A stretch of DNA of 64,000 nt from Allobosea caraganae (lineage in GTDB: Bacteria > Pseudomonadota > Alphaproteobacteria > Rhizobiales > Beijerinckiaceae). Shown piece after piece: positions 26,735-35,785 of the stretch (within the stretch, counting starts at the first letter, position 1; each line of letters begins with the position of its first letter). A model generated the notes under the pieces. The model had not been told where the DNA came from, searched no databases, and worked only from the letters and a program-made list of their open reading frames with translations. The stretch is taken from positions 1-64,000 of the forward strand of contig NZ_QQTO01000007.1 in the NCBI RefSeq assembly GCF_003351345.1. Direction: 5' to 3'. The translations under genes and the position numbers were made by a program.

Positions 26735-27930
26735 CCGAGCGGTGGCTCCACCTCCGCAGCGACGGCGAGCGGGAGGAGATCGTCGCGTCTGAGGTTGGCC
26801 GCGACGGGGATCAGGAGCAGGACGCCGACGCCCGCGGCAGCGGCCATCAGGCCATAGATGTGCTCGCCCCACGAGCCGTACAGATAGCCGGCAAGCGCGG
26901 TCAGGGCCGCCATCGCCCCGGCCCAGCCGGCAGCCAGCCAGGCCTGAGCCTGGGCCAGCATCCCGCGCGGAGCGAATTTGGCGAGTAGGAAGACGCTGCT
27001 CAGATGCGTCGCCCCGAAAGTCAGGCCGTGCATCAGCTGGAGAAGGACGACGAAGGCGATATCGGGATCCGCGGCCATCCCAGCCCAGCGCAACGTGGCA
27101 ACCACTCCGCTGATGGCGAGCAGAGCGGCGGCGCCGGCTGGGCCGCGCACGACATGTCCCAGTAAGCTGAAGACGGTGATCTCGGAGACGATGCCCGCTG
27201 CCCAGAGGCTGCCCATGGTTCCGCCCGAAATGCCGAGGCTCTGCCAATGCAGCGTGCTGAAGCCATAGACGGCGGCATGGCTCGCCTGAACGAGCGCTGC
27301 GCCGGCGATGGTCAGGACCAGCAGATGCGGCCGCCCACGCCCCACGGTCGTTTCCCCGGAAACGGCTGGCGCCTCTGGCATGCGCATCCGCGCCACGACG
27401 ATCGCAGCGAGCGCGGTTGCCAGCGCCGAGAGCAGCAGCATTCCGATGATGGAGGATGCCGGAAGCCAGTCGAGCAGCCAGCCCGCAGAGAGACTGGCCA
27501 GGGCGAAGCCTGCCGAACCCCAAAGGCGGATGCGTCCATAACGGAGCTCGGCGGAACGCAACCCGTTCAGGCTGCGCAAGGTCACGGCATCGGTCAGGGC
27601 GATCAGCGGTCCTTGAGCGAGCGCAATCGCGACCACCAGGAGCAGGATCGGCAGGAAGCCGCGGGCAAATGCGAGCAGGGCAGTTCCGATGACGACGGCG
27701 CCCGAGCACACGACCAGTGCGGCGGACATGCGCCCATGCCGGTCGGCAAGGGCGCCGACGACCGGGTTGGCAACAATGCGGATCAGCAGAGGCGCGGCGA
27801 GCACGATCCCGATCGCCTCGTCGCCAAGCGATTGCGAACGCAGCCAGAGCGGGAAGAACGGCAGATTGACGCCGAGTTCGAAGAATAGCGCCGCATAGAG
27901 AAAGGAGAGGCGCCCGGTAGCCCGGTTCAT
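26722..27930 (-). CDS. MFS permease (HcaT-like group)
   Basis: 402 residues with twelve membrane helices. The amino end (YAALFFELGVNLPFFPLWLRSQSLGDEAIGIVLAAPLLIRIVANPVVGALADRHGR) is characteristic of the MFS_1-like/3-phenylpropionate permease (HcaT) group. Substrate is not known. Start ATG at 27930, 11 bp after the AraC gene stop, so the two form one unit and the regulator probably controls this carrier. The end of the gene touches the tandem boxes of the next operon. Confidence 0.85.
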   Translation of the reverse strand: MNRATGRLSFLYAALFFELGVNLPFFPLWLRSQSLGDEAIGIVLAAPLLIRIVANPVVGALADRHGRMSAALVVCSGAVVIGTALLAFARGFLPILLLVVAIALAQGPLIALTDAVTLRSLNGLRSAELRYGRIRLWGSAGFALASLSAGWLLDWLPASSIIGMLLLSALATALAAIVVARMRMPEAPAVSGETTVGRGRPHLLVLTIAGAALVQASHAAVYGFSTLHWQSLGISGGTMGSLWAAGIVSEITVFSLLGHVVRGPAGAAALLAISGVVATLRWAGMAADPDIAFVVLLQLMHGLTFGATHLSSVFLLAKFAPRGMLAQAQAWLAAGWAGAMAALTALAGYLYGSWGEHIYGLMAAAAGVGVLLLIPVAANLRRDDLLPLAVAAEVEPPLGKLG

Positions 27931-27940
27931 GCCGGATGCC

Positions 27941-29053
27941 TCAGCCTTGCCGGCTGGCCGGCGGGGCTGCGAATGATTGAGGGCCGGTGCGGCCATCTTC
28001 GCTGCCTCGTGCCGCTGACGAACTGGGCGCGATGTCCGGTGTTGCGTCGTGGAGGCCAAGCGGTTGCGTAGGCAGCCTGGCGAGGCTCCGCTCGCGCGCC
28101 TCGGTCGGGCTGTAGCCGAATTCGCGCCGGAATGCCCGGCTGAACGTCGAGTGATCGATGAAGCCCACTTCGTTGCCGATGACGTGTATCGAGAGGGCGT
28201 CGCGAGGCGAGTTGAGCCGGCGATGAGCCTCGCGCAGCCTTTCGCGATTGATGAAATGGGCGACGCCGCCGGTGCTCTCGAAGAACCGGTAGAGTTTGGA
28301 GCGGGACATCGCCATCAGCCGGGCCAGCTGCTCGGGGCCGAATTCGGGGGCGGCCATGTTCTGCCGGACGACGAGGCGGGCCCGATCGATCAGAAGCGAG
28401 GCGAGGGGAGCTTCCGCAGCTTCGGAGCGCTCCGCGCGCGGCGCGATGCAGGCTGCGACGAGCGAGCGGGTCGCGGCGGCCAGGCCGTGCGCATGGTCCG
28501 GCGGTATATGCGGCAGCTGCCGGGCGAGATTGTCCATGTAGCCCGCCAGCAGAGCCCCTAACTCGGGATCGATGTCGAGGTCATGCGCCCGCTCGAATTC
28601 CTCGAGCTCATCCCGGCAGAAATCCCGTGGCAGGAACAGTGTCAGCACTTCCGTATCCTCGGCCTGCCCCTCGAATGGCAGGGCCAGCGAGCGGAAGCTG
28701 AGACTGCCCTGGCGCGCGTTCGCCAAGGGTAGCGAGTCCTGGCGGTCGGAACGGGAATGCGCGAGCACGACGCACCAATGGTCGAGGAAGGACCTCTGCC
28801 GGTGCCGCCAACGGCGCGCGGGCGCGTTGGCGTAGAGCGTTCTCGTGAAGACGACGTCCCCGAACGTCCAGCAGGAAAATTCGGCCTCGAATGTCTCCGC
28901 GGCTTCCGGCGTCGGCAGCAGGTCGATCGTCTCGGCCAGCAGGGAGCGCCATGCATCGAACTGGTCTTCGGGGCGCAAGTCCTTCGTCGAGAACCGTCGA
29001 GCAAAAGCAGCGTCGGTCGATGCCTCCGGACTGGTAAAAGAGATGGCCCGCAC
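27941..29053 (-). CDS. AraC-family transcriptional regulator (FeaR-like)
   Basis: 370 residues. The amino part (FSTKDLRPEDQFDAWRSLLAETIDL... WTFGDVVFTRTLYANAPARRWRHR) fits the AraC_binding_2 sensor domain. The carboxyl AraC DNA-binding domain spans about 230-335 with two helix-turn-helices (GPEQLARLMAMSRSKLYRFFESTGG; VIGNEVGFIDHSTFSRAFRREFGYSPTEAR). A Ser/Ala-rich tail of about 35 residues follows. The start is GTG at 29053, supported by GGAAGGAGG 6 bases upstream. Members of this family bind two tandem half-sites about 20-21 bp apart, as seen ahead of four operons here; that link is inference. Confidence 0.88.
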   Translation of the reverse strand: MRAISFTSPEASTDAAFARRFSTKDLRPEDQFDAWRSLLAETIDLLPTPEAAETFEAEFSCWTFGDVVFTRTLYANAPARRWRHRQRSFLDHWCVVLAHSRSDRQDSLPLANARQGSLSFRSLALPFEGQAEDTEVLTLFLPRDFCRDELEEFERAHDLDIDPELGALLAGYMDNLARQLPHIPPDHAHGLAAATRSLVAACIAPRAERSEAAEAPLASLLIDRARLVVRQNMAAPEFGPEQLARLMAMSRSKLYRFFESTGGVAHFINRERLREAHRRLNSPRDALSIHVIGNEVGFIDHSTFSRAFRREFGYSPTEARERSLARLPTQPLGLHDATPDIAPSSSAARGSEDGRTGPQSFAAPPASRQG

Positions 29054-29229
29054 GACATCCTCCTTCCACTGACGTTGATGCAGCTTAGAGCCGAGGTCAT
29101 CCGCGAAAAGGTTGATTTCCTACATGTGCTGAAGAAAGTGTCGCGCCCTGCGCTAACATTGGCAAGCAATAAACCGCTGAAATTTTCTAAGCTGGCGGAA
29201 GTGACTGATCCCCTACGGCAATCCGGCTC

Positions 29230-30552
29230 TTATCGGCGTGGCGACGCGGCGTCGAATACCCGTATCGGCGCGGTGACGAGCAAGGTTGCTGCGGAACCGA
29301 ATGCATCAACTGCCAGCAATGGGCCGGACGTGTCCGAGTCGGTGATGACCTGCCCCTGCAGCAGCCTGTCGCCGATGAGGCGGACCGCTTGGGGGCTGGC
29401 CGCATAGAGGTCGTGGTTGATGCGGTCGCCGGCGTTGATGGCGCTGAGATCGAGCACGGTTATACCTGATAGGCCTGCCAACTGCTGCTGGTACTCATCG
29501 CGCGTCAGGTCGATTCCGCCGAGACGCGTCGCACCCCGCGAGATGAAGCGGGAGAGCTGCAGTGCCCGGTCGTTCTGCGAGACGAACAGCGTGATCCGCG
29601 GACGCTGCGGCCCCATGTCCTCGACCTGCCGCCTGAACACGCCGACATCGAGATCGGGCGAGGCAAGGACCAGGTTGCTGATTTTCCGGGGCACGCCGCC
29701 GCGTTCCAGCGCCAGCTGCCGGATGGCCTCCACCGCCGGCCAGCTTCCCATGGAATGGGCCAGGATGATGATCTCGCCAACGGATGGGCTGCTCGCGGCC
29801 GTCTTCAGAAGGTAGGCAAGGTCCGAGCGCGAATACGACGCATTGTCGAAATCGCGGCTGTAATCAAGCAGATGGCCCCGAGAGGGCCATGAGAACAGGA
29901 CGGGTGAAGCCTCGGCGTCGGCATCGTGCGTCAGTTGGGCGAAGCGAAAGACCGCCCGGTCGAATGGGGTGTTGAACCCGTGCACGAAGACGAAGACGCG
30001 CCGCTGTCGCCCGCCCGTCATCCGGAACCAGCTCGCGAGCTCCGCCTTGGCGACAGGATTCGCGGACGTGACGACAAAATCCGTGGCTGGATTGCCCGGC
30101 ACGCTGCGCGGCAGCTGGATGGTGCCGATCTCGCGCTGCCCGGGAATGGAGACGACGATGTTGCTGAACGAGACACCGTCGCCGCGGTCGCCACTATAGA
30201 GAACACCGGTTTCGTCGGAGGGCGCGCGCGTGGTCGCGGCGAGCATGTTGACGCGGTCGGTTCCAGGAACGGGCGCGACCGGCACGAGCATTCCTCTCGG
30301 CGCGGATGCGCAACTCGCGAGGGCGAGCGCCAGCATGATGCTCGCAACCGGCCCATGCCGGGGGCGGCATCGCGAGGGCCAGCCTCGGGGCGCGGGCTCG
30401 ACAACGCGGGGCAGCTTGGTGAGCGAGCAGCGATCGGCCGCGCCGCCGTGCCCTTTGCCGGTCGTTGGTCTCACGTCGACCCGCTCCATCCGCCGCATGA
30501 GATCGAGGCTTCCGATCGGCGTCAGAATAAAGAACCTGTCCGGTAGCGGCAA
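29230..30552 (-). CDS. DUF900 alpha/beta-hydrolase, predicted lipoprotein
   Basis: Up to 440 residues; the true start is uncertain because a lipobox (IMLALALASC) appears about 80 codons in, so translation probably begins later than 30552, perhaps at the ATG or GTG of the MERVDVRP stretch. The DUF900 domain is clear: RVFVFVHGFNTPFDRAVFRFAQL, VLFSWPSRGHLLDYSRDFDNASYSRSDL, the nucleophile elbow LAHSMGSW and LVLASPDLDVGVFRRQ. Members are serine hydrolases of unknown substrate, often exported. It diverges from the AbgT unit, whose tandem boxes lie close to its 5' end. Confidence 0.8.
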   Translation of the reverse strand: MPLPDRFFILTPIGSLDLMRRMERVDVRPTTGKGHGGAADRCSLTKLPRVVEPAPRGWPSRCRPRHGPVASIMLALALASCASAPRGMLVPVAPVPGTDRVNMLAATTRAPSDETGVLYSGDRGDGVSFSNIVVSIPGQREIGTIQLPRSVPGNPATDFVVTSANPVAKAELASWFRMTGGRQRRVFVFVHGFNTPFDRAVFRFAQLTHDADAEASPVLFSWPSRGHLLDYSRDFDNASYSRSDLAYLLKTAASSPSVGEIIILAHSMGSWPAVEAIRQLALERGGVPRKISNLVLASPDLDVGVFRRQVEDMGPQRPRITLFVSQNDRALQLSRFISRGATRLGGIDLTRDEYQQQLAGLSGITVLDLSAINAGDRINHDLYAASPQAVRLIGDRLLQGQVITDSDTSGPLLAVDAFGSAATLLVTAPIRVFDAASPRR

Positions 30553-30564
30553 TACGTACGGTAA

Positions 30565-30600
30565 CTTTGGGACAGGCGGCCCAAGTTTTGGGATTCTGTG
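30565..30600 (+). promoter_or_regulatory. Tandem GGGAY boxes (site b) ahead of the AbgT operon
   Basis: CTTTGGGACAGGCGG (GGGAC at 30569) and GTTTTGGGATTCTGTG (GGGAT at 30590), starts 21 bp apart, direct orientation. The second box lies 135 bp before the AbgT ATG, nearly the same as the 138 bp at site a. GGGATTCTG is shared exactly with site c. Confidence 0.6.
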
Positions 30601-30724
30601 CCGATGCCCAATCCGTGCGGAGAACTAAGGTCCCGGACTGAAGATCCGGGGCCGCTGCCCGGCGGCTATGCCAGCTGCATCATCCCCTTCGGGGGCACGG
30701 AAACCTTCGGCACGGGGGAAGACG

Positions 30725-32275
30725 ATGACAATCGAGAGCGTCGCGCCAAAGACCACGATGCAGAAGTTCCTCGATGCCGTCGAGAAGGTGGGGAACATGG
30801 TTCCCCACCCGGTGGTCATCTTCCTGATCCTCATCGGCATCGTCATCGTGCTGTCGGCGGTGCTCAGCCTGTTCGGAGCGGCGGTTACCTTCGAGCGCAT
30901 CAACGCGGAGACGCATCAGGTCGAGACGGCGAGCACGGCGATACGCAGCCTGCTGAACATCGACGGCATCCGCTTCATGTATTCGTCGCTGATCCCGAAC
31001 TTCATGGGCTTCACCGCGGTCGGGCTGATGATCGTCGCAATGATCGGCGCCGGCGTGGCCGAGGAATCCGGCCTGGTGACGGCGCTGATCCGAAAACTCG
31101 TCATCGTCTCGCCGGGCTGGGCACTGACCTACATCCTGTCCTTCGTCGGCATCATCGCCAGCATCGCGGCGGATGCCGGCTATCTGGTCCTGATCCCGCT
31201 CGCCGGCATCGCCTATCTCGCAGTCGGGCGCCATCCGCTCGCGGGCCTGGCGCTCGGCTTCGCGGCGGTCGCCGGTGCCTTCACGGTCAACATGCTGATC
31301 AAGCCGCTCGATGCGGTCCTCGTCGAGTTCACCAACGACGCCGCCCATCTGGTCGATCCCAACCGCTCGATCGGCCTGGCCTCGAACGTCTGGTTCTCCT
31401 GCGCGTCGGTGGTGTTCCTGACCGTCCTCATCGCCTTCATCACCGACAAGGTGATCGCGCCGCGCCTAGGAACATACAACCCGGCCCTCGCCGCCGAAGG
31501 CACCACGACGGAGCAGGGCGCGACGCTGTCCGAGCAGGAGTCCCGCGGACTGCGCTTCGCCGGCTTCGGCCTGCTCGCGCTGATCGCGGTCTTCTGCCTG
31601 CTGACGCTGCCGTCGGGGGCGCCGCTGCGCAACCCGACCACGGGCGAGCTGATCGGCAACTCGCCCTTCATGAACGGGCTCATCGCCCTCATCATGCTGA
31701 TGTTCCTGACGACCGGCTGGACCTACGGCATCGGCGCCGGCACGCTGAAGACGCTGCCGGAGGTGATCGCGGCGATCGAGAAGTCGATCAAGAACCTCGG
31801 CGGCACGATCTTCCTGTTCTTCGTCCTGAGCCAGTTCGTCGCCTATTTCACCTATACCAACATGGGCACGGTGATGGCGCTGAGCCTGTCCGGCGTGCTG
31901 CAATCGGCGAATATCGGCGCCCTGCCGCTGCTGCTCGGCTTCATCGTCGTCGTGGCGATCATCGACCTGTTGCTGACCGGCGCGATCGCCAAATGGGCGA
32001 TCTTCGCGCCCGTCTTCGTGCCGCTGCTGATGAAGCTCGGCGTCGAGCCTGAAGCCGTGCTGGCGGCCTACCGCGTCGGCGACTCGCCGATGAACGCGAT
32101 CACCCCGCTCAACGCCTATTTCGCGCTCGTCGTCGGCTTCGCCCAGAAATACGACAAGTCCGCCGGCGTGGGCACGATCGTCTCGCTGATGCTGCCCTAT
32201 GTCGTGTGGATTTTCGTGCTGTGGACGGCCCTCTTCGCCGTCTGGAAGATGCTCGGCCTGCCCTGGGGGCTGTGA
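30725..32275 (+). CDS. AbgT-family transporter
   Basis: 516 residues from ATG 30725 (GGGGGAAG upstream). The AbgT pattern is complete: VGNMVPHPVVIFLILIGIVIVLSA, DAGYLVLIPLAG, FTVNMLIKPLDAVLVEFTNDAA, GTIFLFFVLSQFVAYFTYTNMG and PLNAYFALVVGFAQKYDKSAGVGT. The family takes up p-aminobenzoyl-glutamate; the studied proteins YdaH and MtrF also export sulfonamide-like antimetabolites with proton coupling. The M20 peptidase gene 45 bp downstream could cleave imported aminobenzoyl-glutamate or small peptides. It is first in an operon with a tandem-box site upstream. Confidence 0.9.
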   Translation: MTIESVAPKTTMQKFLDAVEKVGNMVPHPVVIFLILIGIVIVLSAVLSLFGAAVTFERINAETHQVETASTAIRSLLNIDGIRFMYSSLIPNFMGFTAVGLMIVAMIGAGVAEESGLVTALIRKLVIVSPGWALTYILSFVGIIASIAADAGYLVLIPLAGIAYLAVGRHPLAGLALGFAAVAGAFTVNMLIKPLDAVLVEFTNDAAHLVDPNRSIGLASNVWFSCASVVFLTVLIAFITDKVIAPRLGTYNPALAAEGTTTEQGATLSEQESRGLRFAGFGLLALIAVFCLLTLPSGAPLRNPTTGELIGNSPFMNGLIALIMLMFLTTGWTYGIGAGTLKTLPEVIAAIEKSIKNLGGTIFLFFVLSQFVAYFTYTNMGTVMALSLSGVLQSANIGALPLLLGFIVVVAIIDLLLTGAIAKWAIFAPVFVPLLMKLGVEPEAVLAAYRVGDSPMNAITPLNAYFALVVGFAQKYDKSAGVGTIVSLMLPYVVWIFVLWTALFAVWKMLGLPWGL

Positions 32276-32320
32276 CGGCCGATCGCGTGATCCGAAACGA
32301 CGCAACCCTCACTTGATCGG

Positions 32321-33535
32321 ATGGATATCATGAGCAGTTCCTCCGTCCCTCTCGATGTCGATGCCGCGATCGACCACCTGATGAACTTCCTCTCGGTGGA
32401 GGGCGTGACCGGGCAGGAGGCCAATATCGCCGCCGCGGTCAGCGATGCGCTGAAGAAGATCGGCGTGCCGGCCTCGGCGATCCGCTTCGACGACGCCAAC
32501 ACGCGCATTCCGGTGCCGACGCAGACCGGCAACCTCATCGTCGACCTGCCCGGCACCAAGCCCGGTCCGCGCCTGCTGTTCTCGACCCATCTCGACACGG
32601 TGCCGCTCTGCGCCGGCGCCAAGCCCAGGCGCGAGGGCGACCGTATCGTCTCCGACGGCACGACCGCGCTCGGCGGCGATGCCCGCACCGGCGTCGCGCT
32701 GCTGGTGGTACTCGCCGAGACGCTGATCAAGCACAAGCTGCCCCATCCGCCGATCACCCTGCTCTTCACCGTCCGCGAGGAAAGCGGCCTGCACGGCGCC
32801 CGCGAGCTGAAGCCGGCGGAGCTTGGCGGCGCGGTCATGTGCATCAACGTCGACGGCCAGCTCGCCTCCGAGCTGATCATCGGCGCGGTCGGCCAGGAGA
32901 ACTGGGAGGTCGAGATCAAGGGTCGGGCGTCCCATGCCGGCGTGGCGCCCGAAAAGGGCATCTCGGCCACGCTGGTCGGGGCGATCGGCCTGTCCGAGGC
33001 GCACAACGCCGGCTGGTTCGGCAAGGTCGTCAAACCCGATGGCCGCGGCACCAGCAATGTCGGCATCTTCGGCGGCAAGGGCGGCACGGTCGCGGCCGGC
33101 GACGCGACCAACGTCGTCACCGATTACGCCTTCATCAAGGGCGAGGCGCGCAGCCCCGAGCTGACCTTCGCGGGCAAGATCGTCGATGGCTATGAGGCCG
33201 CCTTCGCCAAGGCGAAGGCTGCGGTCAAGGACCATGAGGGCGACACCGCCGAGGTGACCTTCCGCCGGCAGCCGGCCTATCCGCCGTTCGAACTGGGCAA
33301 GGACACCCCCGTCGTCCAGCGCGCCACCAAGGCGCTCAAGCTCCTCGGCATCGAGCCGACGCTGCTGTTCTCCAATGGCGGGCTCGATGCCAACTGGCTC
33401 GACAAGCACGGCGTGCCCACGATCACCATTGGCGCCGGCCAGGCCGAGATCCACACCATCAAGGAATTCGTGAAGCTCGACGAATACGAGAAAGGCTGCC
33501 GTCTCGGCATCCTGATGGCGACGCTGGACGATTGA
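32321..33535 (+). CDS. M20-family metallopeptidase (PepT-like)
   Basis: 404 residues (ATG 32321; the ATG at 32330, with GGATGG upstream, is equally possible). Two-zinc ligands are visible: His90 and Asp92 in THLDT, bridging Asp120 in GGDARTG, the Glu153-Glu154 pair in VREES, Asp178 in NVDG, and a final His in AEIHT. The lid domain includes KGRASHAGVAPEKGI. The closest resemblance is peptidase T and tripeptidase-like M20B proteins. It probably acts in the cytoplasm on substrate brought in by the AbgT protein. Confidence 0.88.
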   Translation: MDIMSSSSVPLDVDAAIDHLMNFLSVEGVTGQEANIAAAVSDALKKIGVPASAIRFDDANTRIPVPTQTGNLIVDLPGTKPGPRLLFSTHLDTVPLCAGAKPRREGDRIVSDGTTALGGDARTGVALLVVLAETLIKHKLPHPPITLLFTVREESGLHGARELKPAELGGAVMCINVDGQLASELIIGAVGQENWEVEIKGRASHAGVAPEKGISATLVGAIGLSEAHNAGWFGKVVKPDGRGTSNVGIFGGKGGTVAAGDATNVVTDYAFIKGEARSPELTFAGKIVDGYEAAFAKAKAAVKDHEGDTAEVTFRRQPAYPPFELGKDTPVVQRATKALKLLGIEPTLLFSNGGLDANWLDKHGVPTITIGAGQAEIHTIKEFVKLDEYEKGCRLGILMATLDD

Positions 33536-33633
33536 GGCCTTGTCGGATGCGGCTCGCCGGCACTCCCTCGCGTCGGCGCTCTGCGCCTCGGGGCGTGCCG
33601 ACGGGCCGGCTGGACAGTTAGGGAGCTGAGCGA

Positions 33634-35469
33634 TTGAGCCCGATAGCCTATACCGGCACGATCATCGCCGTCGCGGTCGTCCTGTTCATCTGGAACAGGA
33701 TCCCGGTGGTCATCGTCGCCATGCTGACGGCGTTGTCGCTATGGGCGACGGGTGTCCTGACCCTGCCGCAGGCGCTCGGCGGCCTCGGTGATCCCGCGGT
33801 CATCTTCATCGCGTCGCTCTTCGTCGTCAGTTCCGGGCTCGAGATCACCGGCGTCACGGCCTGGGCGGGACAGTTGCTGATCAGGGGGGCGGGCGAGGAA
33901 AGCCGGACGCGCCTGCTCCTTCTGACGATGCTTCTGGTCTCGCTGCTGACCGCGCTGATCAGCCTCAACGGCGCCGTTGCTGCCTTGCTGCCGGTGGTTG
34001 TGGTCATTGCAGTCCGGCTGAAGCGAAACTCCTCGCAATTGCTGATGCCGCTGGTCTTCTCCGCCCATGCCGGTTCGATGCTGGCTTTGACGGGGACGCC
34101 GGTGAATGTCCTGGTCTCGGAGGCGGCGAGCGATGCCGGTTTCGGCGGCTTCGGCTTCTTCGAGTTCACGCTGATCGGCGTGCCGCTGCTCGCCGGCACG
34201 ATGGCGATCATCATCCTGTTCGGGCAACGTCTGCTGCCGGAGCGCAACGGCGCGACCATGCCCGCCGATTTCAGCCGCCATGCCAAGACCCTGGTCGAGC
34301 AGTACGGGCTCGCCAGCGGCATCTACCAGATGCGCGTGCGCGCGAGCTCGCCTTATGTCGGCGTCGCGCCGGCCACGATCGACCTTTCCACCTTTCCCGG
34401 GCTGCAACTCGTCGCCATTCAGGAGGCCGACACGGCGGGTCCGCTGCGGCGATCTCTCGTGGCCGAGGGCGATCACCTGCTGGTGCGGGGCGACGCCGAC
34501 GCGGCCGCGGCACTCGCGGCCAAGCTGCATCTCGCCTTCCGCGAGGAGGCGAAGCAGGGCGAGGGCGCGGAGACGCTGTTCAACCAGCGCTCAGGCCTTG
34601 CCGAAGTCGTCATCCCGCCGCGCTCGGGCCTGATCGGCCAGAGCGTCTTCCCGGGCATGGTCACCGAGAGCGGCGACCTGATCGTGCTGGCCGTGCAGCG
34701 CGCCGGGGCGGAGATCGCCGCGGCGACCGCACCCAAGGATTCCGGCGGCATCGTGCTTCAGGCCGGCGATACGATGCTATTGCAAGGCACCTGGAAGGCC
34801 CTCGACATCCATCTCGACGATCCCGACGTGCTGGTCGTGAGCTCGCCGGAGATGGTGCGCCGCCAGGCCGTGCCGATGGGGCCGGGCGCCAGGCAGGCCG
34901 TCATCATCCTGATCGCGATGGTGCTGCTGCTTGCGACCGGCATCGTGCCTCCGGCGGTCGCCGGGCTGCTCGCCGCCGGCGCGATTATCCTGTCCGGGAT
35001 CATGAGCGTCGAGCAGTCCTACCGTGCCATCAGCTGGACCACGGTTATCCTCGTCGGCGCCATGATGCCGCTCTCCACCGCGATGGTCGAGACCGGGGCG
35101 GCGAAGCTGATGGCCGAGCGCCTCGTCTACATGGTCGGCGATGCCGGCCCGTTTGCACTGCTTGCCGGCCTGTTCGTGCTGACCGCTGTCATGGGCCAAC
35201 TGATCAGCAATACGGCGACTGCACTCATCGTCATCCCGATCGGCGTCGCGGCGGCCGCGAGCATGGGCATCTCGCCGCGCCCGGTGCTGATGAGCACCGC
35301 CGTCGCCGCTGCGGGGGCCTTTCTCACGCCGATCGCCACGCCGACGAACCTGATGGTGATGGGGCCGGGCGGCTACACGTTCAGCGATTACTGGAAGCTC
35401 GGGCTGCCGTTGCTGATCTGGTTTTTCGTCGTCGCGGTTTTCATCGTGCCGCTCATCTGGCGCTTCTAG
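33634..35469 (+). CDS. SLC13-family permease with TrkA-C domains (copy 2)
   Basis: 611 residues; TTG start at 33634 with AGGGAG eight bases upstream. Same architecture as copy 1 at 5493: first membrane half (VFSAHAGSMLALTGTPVN), two TrkA-C segments in the centre (about 225-410) and second half with SNTATALIVIPIGVA and FLTPIATPTNLMVMGPGGYTFSDYWKLG. The two copies share long identical stretches such as ADFSRHA.TLVE.YGL and are about 28 kb apart on opposite strands. Predicted anion/dicarboxylate carrier gated by a bound ligand. Fourth function of the AbgT unit by position. Confidence 0.88.
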   Translation: MSPIAYTGTIIAVAVVLFIWNRIPVVIVAMLTALSLWATGVLTLPQALGGLGDPAVIFIASLFVVSSGLEITGVTAWAGQLLIRGAGEESRTRLLLLTMLLVSLLTALISLNGAVAALLPVVVVIAVRLKRNSSQLLMPLVFSAHAGSMLALTGTPVNVLVSEAASDAGFGGFGFFEFTLIGVPLLAGTMAIIILFGQRLLPERNGATMPADFSRHAKTLVEQYGLASGIYQMRVRASSPYVGVAPATIDLSTFPGLQLVAIQEADTAGPLRRSLVAEGDHLLVRGDADAAAALAAKLHLAFREEAKQGEGAETLFNQRSGLAEVVIPPRSGLIGQSVFPGMVTESGDLIVLAVQRAGAEIAAATAPKDSGGIVLQAGDTMLLQGTWKALDIHLDDPDVLVVSSPEMVRRQAVPMGPGARQAVIILIAMVLLLATGIVPPAVAGLLAAGAIILSGIMSVEQSYRAISWTTVILVGAMMPLSTAMVETGAAKLMAERLVYMVGDAGPFALLAGLFVLTAVMGQLISNTATALIVIPIGVAAAASMGISPRPVLMSTAVAAAGAFLTPIATPTNLMVMGPGGYTFSDYWKLGLPLLIWFFVVAVFIVPLIWRF

Positions 35470-35521
35470 CGAAGGCCAGGGGCGTCACAGCAGTACTTCC
35501 ACCAGAGGCCGAGGGTAGATC

Positions 35522-35785
35522 ATGAAGAAAATTCTCATCATTGCGGCGTTCTCCACAACACTTGCTGCTTGCACTGCGCACGAAGAGCGCACGGCCGGTG
35601 GCGCGCTGATCGGCGCCGGAGCCGGCGCGATCATTGGCGGCGCCGTGACGGGCCGGCCCGGCGGCGCCCTGGCCGGTGCAGCGATCGGTGGTGCCGGCGG
35701 CGCGCTCGTCGGCTCGGCGACATCGCGGACCCGTACTTGCGTCGGACGCGATGAATTCGGCCGGCGGGTTCGCTTTGATTGTTGA
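35522..35785 (+). CDS. Glycine-zipper outer-membrane-type lipoprotein
   Basis: 87 residues: lipoprotein signal MKKILIIAAFSTTLAAC (Cys17), then a glycine-zipper hairpin (GGALIGAGAGAIIGGAVTGRPGGALAGAAIGGAGGALVG) and a short Cys-containing tail. Small lipoproteins of this type (YMGG/OmpA-zipper group) sit in the outer membrane and respond to envelope stress. It follows the second SLC13 gene by 52 bp. Confidence 0.85.
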   Translation: MKKILIIAAFSTTLAACTAHEERTAGGALIGAGAGAIIGGAVTGRPGGALAGAAIGGAGGALVGSATSRTRTCVGRDEFGRRVRFDC

